Source of the DNA: Streptomyces sp. DHE7-1
GTDB taxonomy: Bacteria > Actinomycetota > Actinomycetes > Streptomycetales > Streptomycetaceae
Direction of reading: 5' to 3'
DNA: 64,000 nt
Assembly (NCBI GenBank): GCA_016432725.1
Contig: JACJDG010000003.1
Location: 3,038,001-3,102,000, forward strand
In this document: positions 1 to 9,597 of the stretch, one piece after another
How positions within the stretch are numbered: position 1 is the first letter of the stretch
Layout of the letters: every line of letters begins with the position of its first letter
Notes under the pieces: model-generated
What the model saw: only the letters and a program-made list of their open reading frames with translations
Told to the model about the DNA's origin: nothing
The model's database searches: none
Program-made: the position numbers and the translations under genes

Positions 1-1167
1 GGCCTGCTGCAGCTGCACGGGGTCACCGTCCGTCCGGGTGAGGAACCCGGCGAGCTGGTGCTCGACCCGACGCACGTGGAGAGCGCCAACGTCGCTGACA
101 TCGATGCCCACGCGGGTTCCAGCCGTATCCCGATCCTGTTCTGCGGCCCGCTGCTGCACCGTCTGGGCCACGCGTTCATCCCGGGCCTCGGCGGCTGCGA
201 CATCGGCGGCCGGCCCATCGACTTCCACTTCGACGTGCTGCGGCAGTTCGGCGCGACCATCGAGAAGCGGGCCGACGGGCAGTACCTGGAGGCGCCGCAG
301 CGGCTGCGCGGCACGAAGATCCGGCTGCCCTACCCGTCCGTCGGCGCGACCGAGCAGGTGCTGCTGACCGCGGTGCTGGCCGAGGGCGTCACGGAGCTGT
401 CCAACGCGGCCGTCGAGCCGGAGATCGAGGACCTCATCTGCGTACTGCAGAAGATGGGCGCGATCATCGCGATGGACACCGACCGCACGATCCGCATCAC
501 CGGTGTGGACAAGCTGGGCGGCTACACCCACCACGCCCTGTCGGACCGCCTGGAGGCCGCCTCCTGGGCGTCGGCGGCGCTGGCGACCAACGGCAACATC
601 TACGTCCGGGGCGCCCAGCAGCGCTCGATGATGACGTTCCTGAACACCTACCGGAAGGTGGGCGGTGCCTTCGAGATCGACGACGAGGGCATCCGCTTCT
701 GGCACCCGGGCGGGCAGCTCAAGTCCATCGCGCTGGAGACGGACGTGCACCCGGGCTTCCAGACCGACTGGCAGCAGCCGCTGGTGGTCGCCCTGACCCA
801 GGCGACGGGCCTGTCCATCATCCACGAGACGGTGTACGAGTCCCGGCTCGGCTTCACCTCGGCGCTGAACCAGATGGGCGCCCACATCCAGCTCTACCGC
901 GAGTGCCTGGGTGGCTCCGACTGCCGCTTCGGCCAGCGCAACTTCCTGCACTCCGCGGTCGTCTCCGGGCCCACCCGGCTCCAGGGCGCCGACCTGGTCA
1001 TCCCCGACCTGCGCGGCGGCTTCTCGTACCTCATCGCGGCCCTGGCCGCCGAGGGCACCTCCCGCGTCCACGGCATCGAACTGATCAACCGCGGCTACGA
1101 GAACTTCATGGAGAAGCTCGTGGAACTGGGCGCGAAGGTCGAGCTGCCGGGCAAGGCACTCGGCTAG
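1..1167 (+). CDS. murA: UDP-N-acetylglucosamine 1-carboxyvinyltransferase MurA (5' end missing)
   Basis: MurA transfers enolpyruvate from PEP to UDP-GlcNAc, the first committed step of peptidoglycan synthesis, in the cytoplasm. The reading frame is open from base 1 to the TAG at 1165-1167, giving 388 residues. Family members have about 420-450, so roughly 40-60 N-terminal residues lie outside the window. The catalytic loop reads GGCDIGGRPIDFH. Its cysteine codon is at 196-198 and matches the fosfomycin-target Cys115 of E. coli MurA, so this is a fosfomycin-sensitive type by motif. The C-terminal part (DLRGGFSYLIAALAAEG, then INRGYENF) is typical of the family. The gene is convergent with hupA and ends just before a strong shared terminator. 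Some Streptomyces carry a second murA elsewhere, which the window cannot show. Confidence 0.95.
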   Translation, partial: GLLQLHGVTVRPGEEPGELVLDPTHVESANVADIDAHAGSSRIPILFCGPLLHRLGHAFIPGLGGCDIGGRPIDFHFDVLRQFGATIEKRADGQYLEAPQRLRGTKIRLPYPSVGATEQVLLTAVLAEGVTELSNAAVEPEIEDLICVLQKMGAIIAMDTDRTIRITGVDKLGGYTHHALSDRLEAASWASAALATNGNIYVRGAQQRSMMTFLNTYRKVGGAFEIDDEGIRFWHPGGQLKSIALETDVHPGFQTDWQQPLVVALTQATGLSIIHETVYESRLGFTSALNQMGAHIQLYRECLGGSDCRFGQRNFLHSAVVSGPTRLQGADLVIPDLRGGFSYLIAALAAEGTSRVHGIELINRGYENFMEKLVELGAKVELPGKALG

Positions 1168-1182
1168 ACGGCGGCCGAAGGC

Positions 1183-1221
1183 AAAAGGGCGGCCCCCTCG
1201 GTACGAGGGGGCCGCCCTTTT
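1183..1221. terminator. Bidirectional terminator between murA and hupA
   Basis: A perfect inverted repeat with 18-base arms (1183-1200 and 1204-1221) and a 3-base loop. The outer ends are AAAA and TTTT, so the RNA hairpin has a U run in either direction. It sits between two converging genes. Confidence 0.9.
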
Positions 1222-1258
1222 CGACGACTTCGGCCGAAGCACCCGTTGAGCGGAGCGC

Positions 1259-1540
1259 TTACTTGCCCTTGGCCGCTTCCTTGAGCTTGGAGCCCGCGGA
1301 GACCTTGACGCTGTAGCCGGCCGGGATGTTGATGGGCTCGCCGGTCTGCGGGTTGCGCGCGGTACGAGCGGCACGGTGGGTGCGCTCGAAGGTCAGGAAG
1401 CCGGGGATGGTGACCTTCTCGTCGCCCTTGGAGACGATGTCGCCGACAACCTCGGCGAACGCGGCCAGAACGGCGTCGGCGTCCTTGCGGGTCACCTCGG
1501 CGCGGTCGGCCAGCGCGGCCACCAGCTCACTGCGGTTCAT
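1259..1540 (-). CDS. hupA: HU family DNA-binding protein
   Basis: Small histone-like protein that bends and compacts DNA in the nucleoid. The chosen ATG at 1540 gives 93 residues beginning MNRSELVAALADR, the length of vegetative HupA of S. coelicolor. It is preceded by GGGAG about 8 bases upstream; a longer frame to 1618 has no such support. The HU signature region GFLTFERTHRAARTARNPQTG lies at about residues 44-66, with the beta-arm motif ending ARNPQTGEPI. It lacks the long Lys/Ala-rich tail of the sporulation paralogue HupS, so the vegetative form is the better match. Confidence 0.95.
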   Translation of the reverse strand: MNRSELVAALADRAEVTRKDADAVLAAFAEVVGDIVSKGDEKVTIPGFLTFERTHRAARTARNPQTGEPINIPAGYSVKVSAGSKLKEAAKGK

Positions 1541-1758
1541 GTTGTTACTCCCGTGTTCTTCTTGCCGTTGAGGCGTGAGGTGAGATCGATGCCGATGCGC
1601 TCGCGCCCAAAGACGCATCCTGCCCCTACCTGCGGCGGTAATGCCAATCCGGCACCCGTAGGAGTCGTGAGAACACCCTAGGGAGTCACACGAAAAGCGC
1701 CTGCTCGGCCGTCACCCTAGAGGGCGCCCGCCGGTGGGGGGTTCCACGACGCGCCGGT

Positions 1759-1793
1759 GCGGGGGCTGCCGTGTCCATCCTCACAGCCCCTGC
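1759..1793 (-). terminator. Probable terminator of the malic enzyme gene
   Basis: Imperfect stem GCGGGGGCTG (1759-1768) paired with CAGCCCCTGC (1784-1793), just past the stop codon at 1811 in the direction of transcription. There is no clear U run, so this rests on position and stem strength. Confidence 0.5.
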
Positions 1794-1810
1794 ACCATAC
1801 GGTACGGCGC

Positions 1811-3225
1811 CTACGACGCCGCGCCCACCGCCTTCGCGGCCTCGCGCACCGCGCCTGCCACGGCGCCCGCGACCTTGTCGTTGAATACGCTCGGAATGAT
1901 GTAGTTGGGGTTCAGCTCGTCCTCGGTCACCACGTCGGCGAGCGCCTTCGCGGCGGCGAGCATCATCTCCGTGTTGACGGTACGGGACTGCGCGTCCAGC
2001 AGGCCGCGGAAGACACCCGGGAAGACCAGCACGTTGTTGATCTGGTTCGGGAAGTCCGAGCGGCCGGTGGCCACGACGGCGGCCGTCTGCCGGGCGATCG
2101 CGGGGTCGACCTCGGGGTCGGGGTTCGCGAGCGCGAACACGATGGCGCCGTCGGCCATGGCGGCCACGTCGTCGCCGTCGAGGACGTTCGGGGCCGAGAC
2201 GCCGATGAAGACGTCGGCGCCGCGCACGGCCTCCTTCAGGGTGCCGGTGAGGTTCTCCGGGTTGGTGTTGTCGGCGATCCAGCGCAGCGGCGAGTCGGCT
2301 TGAGCGTCCACCAGGTCCTCGCGGCCCGAGTGGACGACACCGCGGATGTCGGCCACCACGGCGTTCTTCACACCGGCGGCGATCAGCAGCTTGAGGATGG
2401 CCGTGCCGGCCGCGCCGGCCCCGGACATCACGACCCGGATGTTCTCGATCGCCTTCCCGGTGCAGCGCAGCGCGTTGGTCAGGGCCGCGAGGACGACGAT
2501 CGCGGTGCCGTGCTGGTCGTCGTGGAAGACGGGGATGTCGAGGGCCTCGCGCAGCCGGGCCTCGATCTCGAAGCAGCGGGGGCGGAGATGTCCTCGAGGT
2601 TGATGCCGGCGAAGCCGGGGGCGATCGCCTTGACGATCTCGACGATGGCGTCGGTGTCCTGGGTGTCCAGGCAGATCGGCCAGGCGTCGATGCCGGCGAA
2701 ACGCTTGAAGAGGGCCGCCTTGCCCTCCATGACGGGCAGCGCGGCCTTGGGGCCGATGTTGCCGAGGCCCAGCACGGCGGAACCGTCCGTCACGACCGCA
2801 ACGGAGTTGCGCTTGATGGTGAGGCGGCGGGCGTCCTCGGGGTTCTCGGCGATCGCCATGCAGACGCGGGCCACGCCGGGCGTGTAGACCATCGACAGGT
2901 CGTCACGGTTGCGGATGGGGTGCTTGGACGCCATCTCGATCTTGCCGCCGAGGTGCATCAGGAACGTACGGTCGGAGACCTTGCCCAGGGTGACGCCCTC
3001 GATGCCCCGGAGCTTGCCCACGATCTCGTCGGCGTGGGCCGTGGAGGTGGCCGCGATGGTGACGTCGATACGGAGCTTCTCGTGGCCGGACGCGGTGACG
3101 TCGAGGCCGGTGACCGAGCCTCCGGAGGACTCCACGGCGTTGGTGAGCTGCGAGACGGCGGTTCCGCTCGCGGGCACCTCCAGCCGGATGGTCATCGAGT
3201 AGGAGACGCTGGGCGCCGTTGCCAT
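1811..3225 (-). CDS. NAD-dependent malic enzyme (one frameshift in the sequence)
   Basis: Oxidatively decarboxylates malate to pyruvate, linking the TCA cycle to pyruvate supply. The ATG at 3225 opens an N-terminal ACT-like domain (about residues 8-85) that is common in actinobacterial forms. The malic N-terminal domain follows (MVYTPGVARVC, then the glycine-rich GSAVLGLGNIGPKAALPVMEG). The C-terminal NAD-binding domain carries MSGAGAAGTAI. The frame breaks at a G run at 2578-2582. One added base restores ISAPRCFEIEARLREALDIP and a protein of 471 residues. I call it NAD-type by resemblance to S. coelicolor SCO2951; cofactor choice is not certain from sequence alone. Confidence 0.9.
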
Positions 3226-3280
3226 GGCCGACTTCCTCTGCTTTCACCGTGTCGCGTGTAGTGCCGTCCGATCGTCGCAC

Positions 3281-3301
3281 CTACCACCGAGTACGTGGTA
3301 G
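3281..3301. promoter_or_regulatory. Dyad upstream of malic enzyme (possible operator)
   Basis: CTACCAC (3281-3287) and GTGGTAG (3295-3301) form a perfect 7+7 dyad with a 7-base spacer, about 56-76 bases upstream of the malic enzyme start. Position and symmetry suggest a regulator site; no regulator is identified. Confidence 0.35.
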
Positions 3302-3389
3302 TCGCCCCGGATTGCGGACGTTGTGTTCACGGCGGCACGTCTTTTCGGAAAACAACTTCCACAATACGAGAGATGATCGGGCAAAGAAA

Positions 3390-3419
3390 GAGGCCCACGT
3401 CACATCGGACGTGGGCCTC
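3390..3419 (-). terminator. Terminator of the HelD-like helicase gene
   Basis: Perfect inverted repeat GAGGCCCACGT (3390-3400) and ACGTGGGCCTC (3409-3419), loop of 8. In the minus direction the stem is followed by a T-rich tract (TTTCTTTG), the classic intrinsic form. Confidence 0.85.
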
Positions 3420-3577
3420 TCTCACGTTCATGACACCGACCCGCCATGCTCGCCTCGCGGCAAGTGGTCCCTCTGAGGGACGAAGGTTGGGCCCGGGGCT
3501 TGGATCGGGCCGGTGCCACGTCAAGGCTAACAAACGGATGCCGAAGGCCATTCCTGGCGCGGGGACTTCCTCGGAAA

Positions 3578-5902
3578 TCAGTCCCTCAGCAGATCCGGCA
3601 CCCCCGCCGGGTCCGGCTCGTCCCGCTCGCCGGAGACCACCGTGAGCTGCTGGGTCGCCCTGGTCAGCGCGACGTACAGCACGCGCAGGCCGGCCGGCGA
3701 CTCGTCGGCGATCTCCGCCGGTGAGACGACGACGGTGGCGTCGTACTCCAGGCCCTTGGCCTCCAGGCTGCCGAGCGCCACCACCCGGTCGCCGAGCCCG
3801 GCCAGCCAGCGGCGGGCCTCCTCGCGCCGGTTCATGGCGACGACCACCCCGACCGTGCCGTCCACCAGCCCGAGCAGCCGCTCGGACTCCGCGCGGACGG
3901 TCTTCTCCAGGGAGTCCCGGGCGGGTGTGCCGGATCCGCCGGCCGCCGTCACGAAGCGCGGCTCGACCCCGGTGGACCGTACGGCGGAGGGCGCCTCGGA
4001 GCCCGGCATGGCGAGGGCGAGCACCTTGGCGGCCAGCTCGGCGATCTCGGCGGGGTTGCGGTAGTTCACGGTGAGCTGGAAGCGGCGCCGGGGCGGGTGC
4101 CGAGCGCCTCGTCGCGGGCCTCGGCGGCCTCGTCCGGGTCGGACCAGGAGGACTGGGCGGGGTCGCCGACGACCGTCCAGGTGGCGTGCCGGCCGCGGCG
4201 GCCCACCATCCGCCACTGCATGGGCGTGAGGTCCTGGGCCTCGTCCACGATGACGTGCGCGTACTCGGTGCGCTCCTGGGCGAGGCGCTCGGCGCGCTCC
4301 CGCTGGGTCTCCTCGCGCACCGGCATCAGCTCCTCCAGGCCGGTGAGCTGCTCCAGCGGGTCCAGTTCGCGCTTCCTGCGCGGCCGGGCCGGGGCGCCGA
4401 GGATCGCCTGGAGCTCGTCCAGCATGGCCGTGTCGTGCACCGAGCAGCCCTCCCGGCGCAGCGAGCGGGCGACCTTGCGGACCTCGCCGGGGTTGAGGAT
4501 GCGGCGCGCCCAGCGGCCGAGCCGCTTCTCGTCCGCCATGGCGGCGAGGACCCCTTCGGGGTCAGCTCGGGCCACCAGGCGTCGAGGAAGGTGATGAAGG
4601 GGTCCTCGCCCGCCACGTCCTCGTCGAAGGAGGAGCGCAGTTCGGCGGCCAGCTCCGGGTCGGTGTGCCGGCCGGCCGCACCGGACCTGGCCCACAGGGC
4701 GTCCAGGAGCAGCTTGCGGGCGCGCGGGCGCAGCAGGTTGACGGGGGCGGTGCCGCCGAGGGCGGTGCGGCGGATGTGCGCCAGTTCGCCGGCTTCCAGT
4801 TCGAGGCGGCGCCCGAAGGCGACGACCCGGAGCCGCTCCGGCGAATCGTTCAGCTCCAGGGCGCCGCGGGCGGCCTTCCGCAGCACCTTCAGCATCCGGT
4901 ACGAGCCCTTGGCGCGGGCCACCGACGGGGAGTCGTACAGCGTGGCCTCGACGCCGTCGACGAGCGAGCCGATGGCGCGGATCGCGACCTGGCCCTCCTC
5001 GCCGAGCGAGGGCAGCACGCCCTCGGTGTAGGCCACCAGCAGCGGGGTCGGCGAGACGATCAGGATGCCGCCCGCGTAGCGTCTGCGGTCCTGGTAGAGC
5101 AGGTAGGCCGCGCGGTGCAGGGCGACCGCGGTCTTGCCGGTGCCCGGGCCGCCCTCGACGTAGGTGACGGAGGCGGCGGGGCGCGGATGACCAGGTCCTG
5201 CTCGGCCTGGATGGAGGAGACGATGTCCCGCATGGTGTGGCTGCGGGCCTGTCCGAGGGCGGCCATCAGGGCGCCGTCGCCGATGACGGGCAGCGCCTGC
5301 CCGTCGAGGAACGCCCGCAGTTCGGGGCGCATCAGGTCGTCCTCGACCCCGAGGACCCGGCGGCCCTTGGAGCGGATGACCCGGCGGCGCACGACCCGGC
5401 CGGGGTCCCTGGGGGTGGACCGGTAGAAGGGGGCGGCGGCCGGGGCACGCCAGTCGATGACCAGCGGGGCGTAGTCGGCGTCGAGCACGCCGATCCGCCC
5501 GATGTGCAGGGTCTCGGCGATGTCGGCGGTGTTGTCGGCCCGGATCGCGCCCTCGGCGGGTTCGACGGCGGTGTAGGCGCCGTCGGGGCCCTTCCTGCCG
5601 TCCTTGCCGGGCAGCAGGTCGATCCGCCCGAAGAGGAAGTCCTCGAACTCGTTGTTGAGCCGGTTCAGATGGATGCCGGCCCGGAAGACCTGGGCGTCCC
5701 GCTCGGCCAGCGCGCCCGGTGTGCCCACCTGGCCGCGCTTGGCCGCGTCGTTCATCAGGAACTCGGCCTCGTGGATCTTCTCCTCGAGCCGCCGGTACAC
5801 CCGGTCCAGATGTTCCTGTTCGACGCTGATCTCTCGGTCACGCACGGAGTCCTGTGCGCCGTGTACCGAGCCGACCGCGGACTGCTGAACCTGAGCGGCC
5901 AC
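3578..5902 (-). CDS. HelD-like superfamily 1 (UvrD/Rep type) helicase; three frameshifts in the sequence
   Basis: ATP-dependent SF1 protein of the HelD group, known to act on RNA polymerase rather than as a classical repair helicase. The GTG at 5902 has AGAAGGGG just upstream and gives an N-terminal coiled arm (EQEHLDRVYRRLEEKIHEAE) typical of HelD. Walker A is restored as VEGGPGTGKTAVALHRAA near 5130-5170. Further motifs are VIVDEAQDLTPMQW (Walker B), VVGDPAQSSW, NYRNPAEI, and near the C-terminus LEAKGLEYD and LYVALTRATQQL. Single bases are missing at G runs 5178-5181, 4558-4561 and 4090-4093; restoring them gives about 775 residues. It lies downstream of sigU-rsuA on the same strand, 67 bases after rsuA, so co-transcription is possible. 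Confidence 0.88.
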
Positions 5903-5969
5903 CGGGCCCCTTCTGACGTGCTGGGCAGCCGTCAACCGTACGCGAAGGGGACCCGGCAAAGCTACGTGA

Positions 5970-6809
5970 CTACGCATCCACCTGCACGAGCTTCTTGCCG
6001 TCGAAGGTGGTCACCTCGAAGTGGTCGATCTCGTTGGGCTTCAGGGCCGTGCCGCCGCCGATGTACAGCGGCTTGCGGGACTCCGGGGTCTTGGCGTCCG
6101 GGATGCCGTAGCCCCACTTGGGGACGGACCAGGAGCCCAGGGTCTGGCGGTCGCCGTTGTTGCCGACGGCAACCAACGAGCACTTGAGCGGTCCCTTGAC
6201 GCCCTTGAGTTCGAGGACGGCCGAGGTGCCCCAGTCCTTCTCCCCCATGGCGACGGTCGCGGTGGCGCCCGTCGTGCCGTCGCTTCCGCTGACCTTGTCC
6301 GGGAGCTGCTCGAACGTGGTCTGGGCGGTGGCCGCGAGCGGCGTGGCCGTCTGCCCCGAGTCGCCGCCGCCGCTCATCGCCGTGACGGCCACCGGGCCGC
6401 CGATGATCAGCGCGGCAGCGGCCGCGACCAGGTAGAAGCCCTTGCGCCGCTTCTGCGCCCGGCGCTCGGAGACCTCGTCGACCAGTTTCTCCACCAGCCG
6501 TGGGCTCGGCCTGGCGGACAGCGACTCGCCGATCGCCGGGGTGCTGCCGGAACCCGGCAGATCCGCCAGCGCGGCCAGCATCGGCTCCATCCCGGCCAGC
6601 TCGTCCAGTTGCTGGGCGCACCATTCGCAGGTGGCGAGATGCGCCTCGAAAGCGGTTGCCTCGGCGTCGTCGAGCAGCCCGAGGGCGTAGGCGCCCACGG
6701 TCTCGTGCTCGCTCGGCACCGAAGATCCCTGACTGGGGCTCATGGGTCCAGAAATACCCGGACCACCCGGGCCGAATCCTTGCATTCCTCCGTATCCACC
6801 GCTCATCAC
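5970..6809 (-). CDS. rsuA: Anti-sigma factor of SigU (zinc-associated anti-sigma family)
   Basis: Membrane-anchored protein that holds SigU inactive. The cytoplasmic N-terminal domain has the zinc motif HLATCEWC (His57, Cys61, Cys64; H-x3-C-x2-C). One membrane helix spans about residues 124-145 (GFYLVAAAAALIIGG). The rest, about 130 residues, lies outside the cell and is the likely sensor. The frame starts GTG-ATG; GTG at 6809 is 4 bases from the sigU stop codon and preceded by GGGGGTGA, so the two genes are translationally close. From the literature, loss of RsuA in S. coelicolor releases SigU and blocks aerial growth. Confidence 0.9.
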   Translation of the reverse strand: MMSGGYGGMQGFGPGGPGISGPMSPSQGSSVPSEHETVGAYALGLLDDAEATAFEAHLATCEWCAQQLDELAGMEPMLAALADLPGSGSTPAIGESLSARPSPRLVEKLVDEVSERRAQKRRKGFYLVAAAAALIIGGPVAVTAMSGGGDSGQTATPLAATAQTTFEQLPDKVSGSDGTTGATATVAMGEKDWGTSAVLELKGVKGPLKCSLVAVGNNGDRQTLGSWSVPKWGYGIPDAKTPESRKPLYIGGGTALKPNEIDHFEVTTFDGKKLVQVDA

Positions 6810-6813
6810 GCCG

Positions 6814-7383
6814 TCACCCCCGCTCCTCCAGTGCCAGCTTCATCGACCGCAGGGCGTAGAACACCCGGGAGCGCACCGTGCCGCTCGGGATGCCCAGCGT
6901 CTGGGCCGCCTCATTGACCGTACGTCCCTTGAAGTACGTCTCGACGAGGACCTCCCGGTGCGCCGGGGTCAGGTCGTCGAGCGCGTCCGACAGCGTCATC
7001 AGCCACAGCGCCTTGTCGATCTCGTCCTCCGCGGGGATGACCTCCAGCGGCGACGGATCGACCTCCTGCGGCCGGGCCTGCCGGCTGCGGTGGCCGTCGA
7101 TGACGATGCGGCGCGCGACCGTCACCAGCCAGGGGCGTACCGAACCGGTCGCCCGATTGAGCTGACCGGCGTTCTTCCAGGCACGGATGAGCGTCTCCTG
7201 CACCACGTCCTCGGCGCGCTGCCGGTCTCCGGCGACCAGCCTGAGGACGTACGCGAGCAGAGGTCCGGCGTGCTCGCGGTACAACGCACGCATCAGCTCC
7301 TCATCAGGTTCCGAGGGCTGTGAGGACATGCGATGTCGGGCCCTCGATCCACGTTCATTGGCCACGGCCGCATCCTTGCGCAC
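6814..7383 (-). CDS. sigU: ECF RNA polymerase sigma factor SigU
   Basis: Alternative sigma factor of the extracytoplasmic function group. Region 2 covers about residues 30-98 (YREHAGPLLAYVLRLV, AEDVVQETLIRAWKN, WLVTVARRIVIDGHR). Region 4 covers about 131-186 (LTPAHREVLVETYFKGRTV, AAQTLGIPSGTVRSRVFYAL). The GTG at 7383 is chosen because GGAGG lies 5 bases upstream, giving 189 residues; a GTG two codons earlier overlaps that ribosome site and is less likely. It is followed after 4 bases by its anti-sigma gene. SigU in S. coelicolor affects secreted proteins and development. Confidence 0.92.
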   Translation of the reverse strand: MRKDAAVANERGSRARHRMSSQPSEPDEELMRALYREHAGPLLAYVLRLVAGDRQRAEDVVQETLIRAWKNAGQLNRATGSVRPWLVTVARRIVIDGHRSRQARPQEVDPSPLEVIPAEDEIDKALWLMTLSDALDDLTPAHREVLVETYFKGRTVNEAAQTLGIPSGTVRSRVFYALRSMKLALEERG

Positions 7384-7618
7384 GCCCACCTCCGGTGTCC
7401 GGGGTTCCCCCAGTCGGTCGCTCGCCCACCCGTACGGAAGGAAGGGGCCCGGTGTTCAAACCGGAGCGACAGATTTCTCCGGGGTGACGTGACGAGGGGG
7501 ACATGAGTGCACATTCCCACCGCGTGATCTTTACATTTCCGACACACCGCCGGAGGGCCCGTGAGTTACCCGTGTAGGCGCCAACGAAAACGCGGTGTAA
7601 CCGAGATCACCTGCGATC

Positions 7619-7634
7619 GGGGCCCTTCGGGGCC
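7619..7634 (-). terminator. Weak hairpin after the CGNR regulator gene
   Basis: Two GGGCCC blocks separated by about 4 bases, directly after the stop codon at 7636 in the direction of transcription. The stem is short with no U run; tentative. Confidence 0.3.
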
Positions 7635-7635
7635 C

Positions 7636-8229
7636 TCACGTGCGGGCGAGCGCCGCCCGCCGCCGGTGCCGGGCCACCCGCTCCCGGTTGCCGCAGACCT
7701 CGCTGGAGCACCAGCGGCGCCGGCGTCCGCGGGAGGTGTCCAGGTACACCAGGGGGCAGTTGTCACCCTCGCACTCGCGGACCGCGGCCCGTGCCACGGG
7801 GTCGGTGAGCAGTTCCACCGCGTCCCGCGCGAGGAGCGCCAGCAGCGCGGCGCACTCGGGCGCCCGGACAAGCTCGCGCACCAGGGAGCCGTCGGCGCGG
7901 CGCACCGCGCGCGGGGCCGGGAGCGCGGCGCGGGCGGCCTCGTTGAGCCGGCCGAGCGCGCCGTCGTGGGGCCGCGGGTCCGCCGCGCCGGTGCCGCGCA
8001 GCAACTGCGCGACGTCGGCGCGCAGTTCCCGGAACCGCTCCGGCCAGGAGGCGTCGGCGTGCTCCAGCGGGGTACCGGGCGGCACCAGTCCGGCACCGGT
8101 GATCCAGGACCGCAACGACTCGACCCCGCCCAGCCGTTCGGCCGGATGCGTGGTCGCGAGGAGGTCCAGGCAGATCCGCCCGGCTTCGAACCGCGGCTCG
8201 TGCGGGGCCGGGGCCGTACTCAGCGTCAT
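7636..8229 (-). CDS. CGNR zinc-finger / ABATE-domain regulator
   Basis: 197 residues. The N-terminal ABATE-like domain (about 10-150: AGRICLDLLATTHP, LRSWITGAGLVPP) is followed by a C-terminal zinc finger: CEGDNCPLVYLDTSRGRR, then WCSSEVCGNRERVARHR. The four cysteines and the CGNR signature are intact. The family is predicted to be transcriptional, often near stress or transport genes; no target can be named here. The ATG at 8229 is chosen because the domain starts right after it; the ribosome site (GGCAGG) is only moderate. It is on the same strand as nnaR, 131 bases downstream. Confidence 0.85.
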   Translation of the reverse strand: MTLSTAPAPHEPRFEAGRICLDLLATTHPAERLGGVESLRSWITGAGLVPPGTPLEHADASWPERFRELRADVAQLLRGTGAADPRPHDGALGRLNEAARAALPAPRAVRRADGSLVRELVRAPECAALLALLARDAVELLTDPVARAAVRECEGDNCPLVYLDTSRGRRRRWCSSEVCGNRERVARHRRRAALART

Positions 8230-8360
8230 GTGCCTGCCACCGCCTAGGACAGGGGAACGGTTGCGTCGCTCCCCTTCACAGTGCCCGTGCCGCCCGGCGC
8301 GCGGAACCCTTCTGACGGTCTTCGCGGCGGCTTCCCCGGCCCTCCGTGTCCGGCCCCGCC

Positions 8361-9512
8361 TCAGTCGCCCGCGTACTTCGTGTCCGCGGCCGGGTCCAGC
8401 GCCAGCCGGTAGCCCCGCTTGACCACCGTCTGGATCAGCTTCGGCGTGCCGAGGGCCGTACGCAGCCGGGCCATCGCCGTCTCCACCGCGTGCTCGTCGC
8501 GCCCCGCCCCCGGCAGCGCCCGCAGCAGTTCGGCCCGGGACACCACCCAGCCCGGCCGCCGCGCCAGCGCCCGCAGCAGCGACATGCCGGCCGGCGGCAC
8601 GGGCTTCAGCTCCCCGTCCACCAGCACCGCGTGCCCCCTGATCTCCATCCGGTGCCCGGCGACGGGCAGCGCCCGGGCCCGCCCGGGCAGTTCCTGGCAC
8701 AGCAGCTGTACGAGCGGCCCGAGCCGGAACCGCTCCGGCTGCACCGTGTCCACGCCCCGTGCCTGCAGCGGCAGCGCGGTCACCGGGCCCACGCAGGCGG
8801 GCAGCACGTCGTGGCCGAGCGCGCCCAGCACCTCGCCGAGCAGCCCGCGCTCCTCGGCCCGCGACAGCAGGGACGCGGCGGCGGGCGCGCTGGTGAAGGT
8901 GAGCGCGTCGACCGCGCGCGCGACGACGGCGTCCAGCAGCCGGTCGACGGGCCCGATGTCCTCCGGCGGCATCCACCGGTACACCGGCACCAGGACGACC
9001 TCCGCTCCCCCGGCCCGCAGCGCCTCCACGAACCCCGGCAGCGGCTCGCCGTGCAGCTGTACGGCGATCCTGCGGCCGTCGACGCCCTCCTCCAGCAGCC
9101 GGTCCAGCACCTCGGCCATGGACTCGCTGGCCGGCGACCACGACTCGGTCAGCCCCGCGGCCCGTACCGCGCCCTTCACCTTGGGCCCGCGGGCCAGCAG
9201 CTCCACGCCGCGCAGACGCTCGAGCAGCGGCCGGCCGAGCCCCCATCCGTCGGCCGCCTCGATCCAGCCCCGGAAGCCGATCGCGGTGGTGGCCACGACG
9301 ACGTCCGGCACCTGGTCGATGAGTTCCTTGGTGGAGGCGAGCAGTTCGCCGTCGTCGGCCAGCGGCACGATGCGCAGGGCGGGCGCGTGCAGCACGACGG
9401 CCCCGCGGCGCTGGAGCAGCGCGCCCAGTTCCTCGGCGCGGCGCGCGGCGGTGACGCCGACGGTGAACCCGGCGAGGGGCCCGTGTTCGGGGTGCTGCTG
9501 TTCGTCGTCCAT
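8361..9512 (-). CDS. nnaR: NnaR: uroporphyrinogen-III synthase-like regulator of nitrate/nitrite assimilation
   Basis: 383 residues with two parts. Residues about 15-265 form a HemD-like (uroporphyrinogen-III synthase) fold (FTVGVTAARRAEELGALLQR, DALTFTSAPAAASLL). Residues about 290-375 form an OmpR-type winged helix (PPAGMSLLRALARRPGWVVS, LIQTVVKRGYRLAL). This architecture next to narK matches S. coelicolor NnaR (SCO2958), described as a co-activator with GlnR of nitrite assimilation genes. Whether the HemD part still makes uroporphyrinogen III is unknown. The ATG at 9512 has GGAGA just upstream. A candidate GlnR box lies at 9581-9596 and the narK terminator lies in between, so it probably has its own promoter. 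Confidence 0.88.
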   Translation of the reverse strand: MDDEQQHPEHGPLAGFTVGVTAARRAEELGALLQRRGAVVLHAPALRIVPLADDGELLASTKELIDQVPDVVVATTAIGFRGWIEAADGWGLGRPLLERLRGVELLARGPKVKGAVRAAGLTESWSPASESMAEVLDRLLEEGVDGRRIAVQLHGEPLPGFVEALRAGGAEVVLVPVYRWMPPEDIGPVDRLLDAVVARAVDALTFTSAPAAASLLSRAEERGLLGEVLGALGHDVLPACVGPVTALPLQARGVDTVQPERFRLGPLVQLLCQELPGRARALPVAGHRMEIRGHAVLVDGELKPVPPAGMSLLRALARRPGWVVSRAELLRALPGAGRDEHAVETAMARLRTALGTPKLIQTVVKRGYRLALDPAADTKYAGD

Positions 9513-9540
9513 GGCTCTCCTAGCTGGCCCGCATGCCGAA

Positions 9541-9570
9541 CGAGCCTGTCAACGGCGCGTGACAGGCTCG
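9541..9570 (-). terminator. Terminator of narK
   Basis: Perfect inverted repeat CGAGCCTGTCA (9541-9551) and TGACAGGCTCG (9560-9570) with an 8-base loop, placed after narK and before nnaR on the same strand. Confidence 0.75.
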
Positions 9571-9580
9571 GTTCGGCTCG

Positions 9581-9596
9581 ATGTCCGCGGTGTTAC
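9581..9596 (-). promoter_or_regulatory. Candidate GlnR box upstream of nnaR
   Basis: On the minus strand it reads GTAAC-ACCGCG-GACAT, against the published GlnR consensus gTnAc-n6-GaAAc: first half perfect, second half 3 of 5. It lies about 70-84 bases upstream of the nnaR start, a usual activator distance. Inference from one half-degenerate match. Confidence 0.4.
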
Positions 9597-9597
9597 G

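Larger units (their letters stand above)
3226..3577. other. Intergenic region: malic enzyme promoter side and helicase 3' end
   Basis: 352 bases with no convincing gene. The left part must hold the leftward promoter of the malic enzyme gene and contains a 21-base dyad at 3281-3301. The centre holds the helicase terminator at 3390-3419. The stretch 3420-3577 shows nothing I can name. Confidence 0.6.

Noticed and set aside
2431..2600. Programmed frameshift in the malic enzyme gene
   Set aside because: There is no slippery heptamer with a downstream signal, and the same type of break recurs in 16 unrelated genes in this window, so sequence error explains it better.
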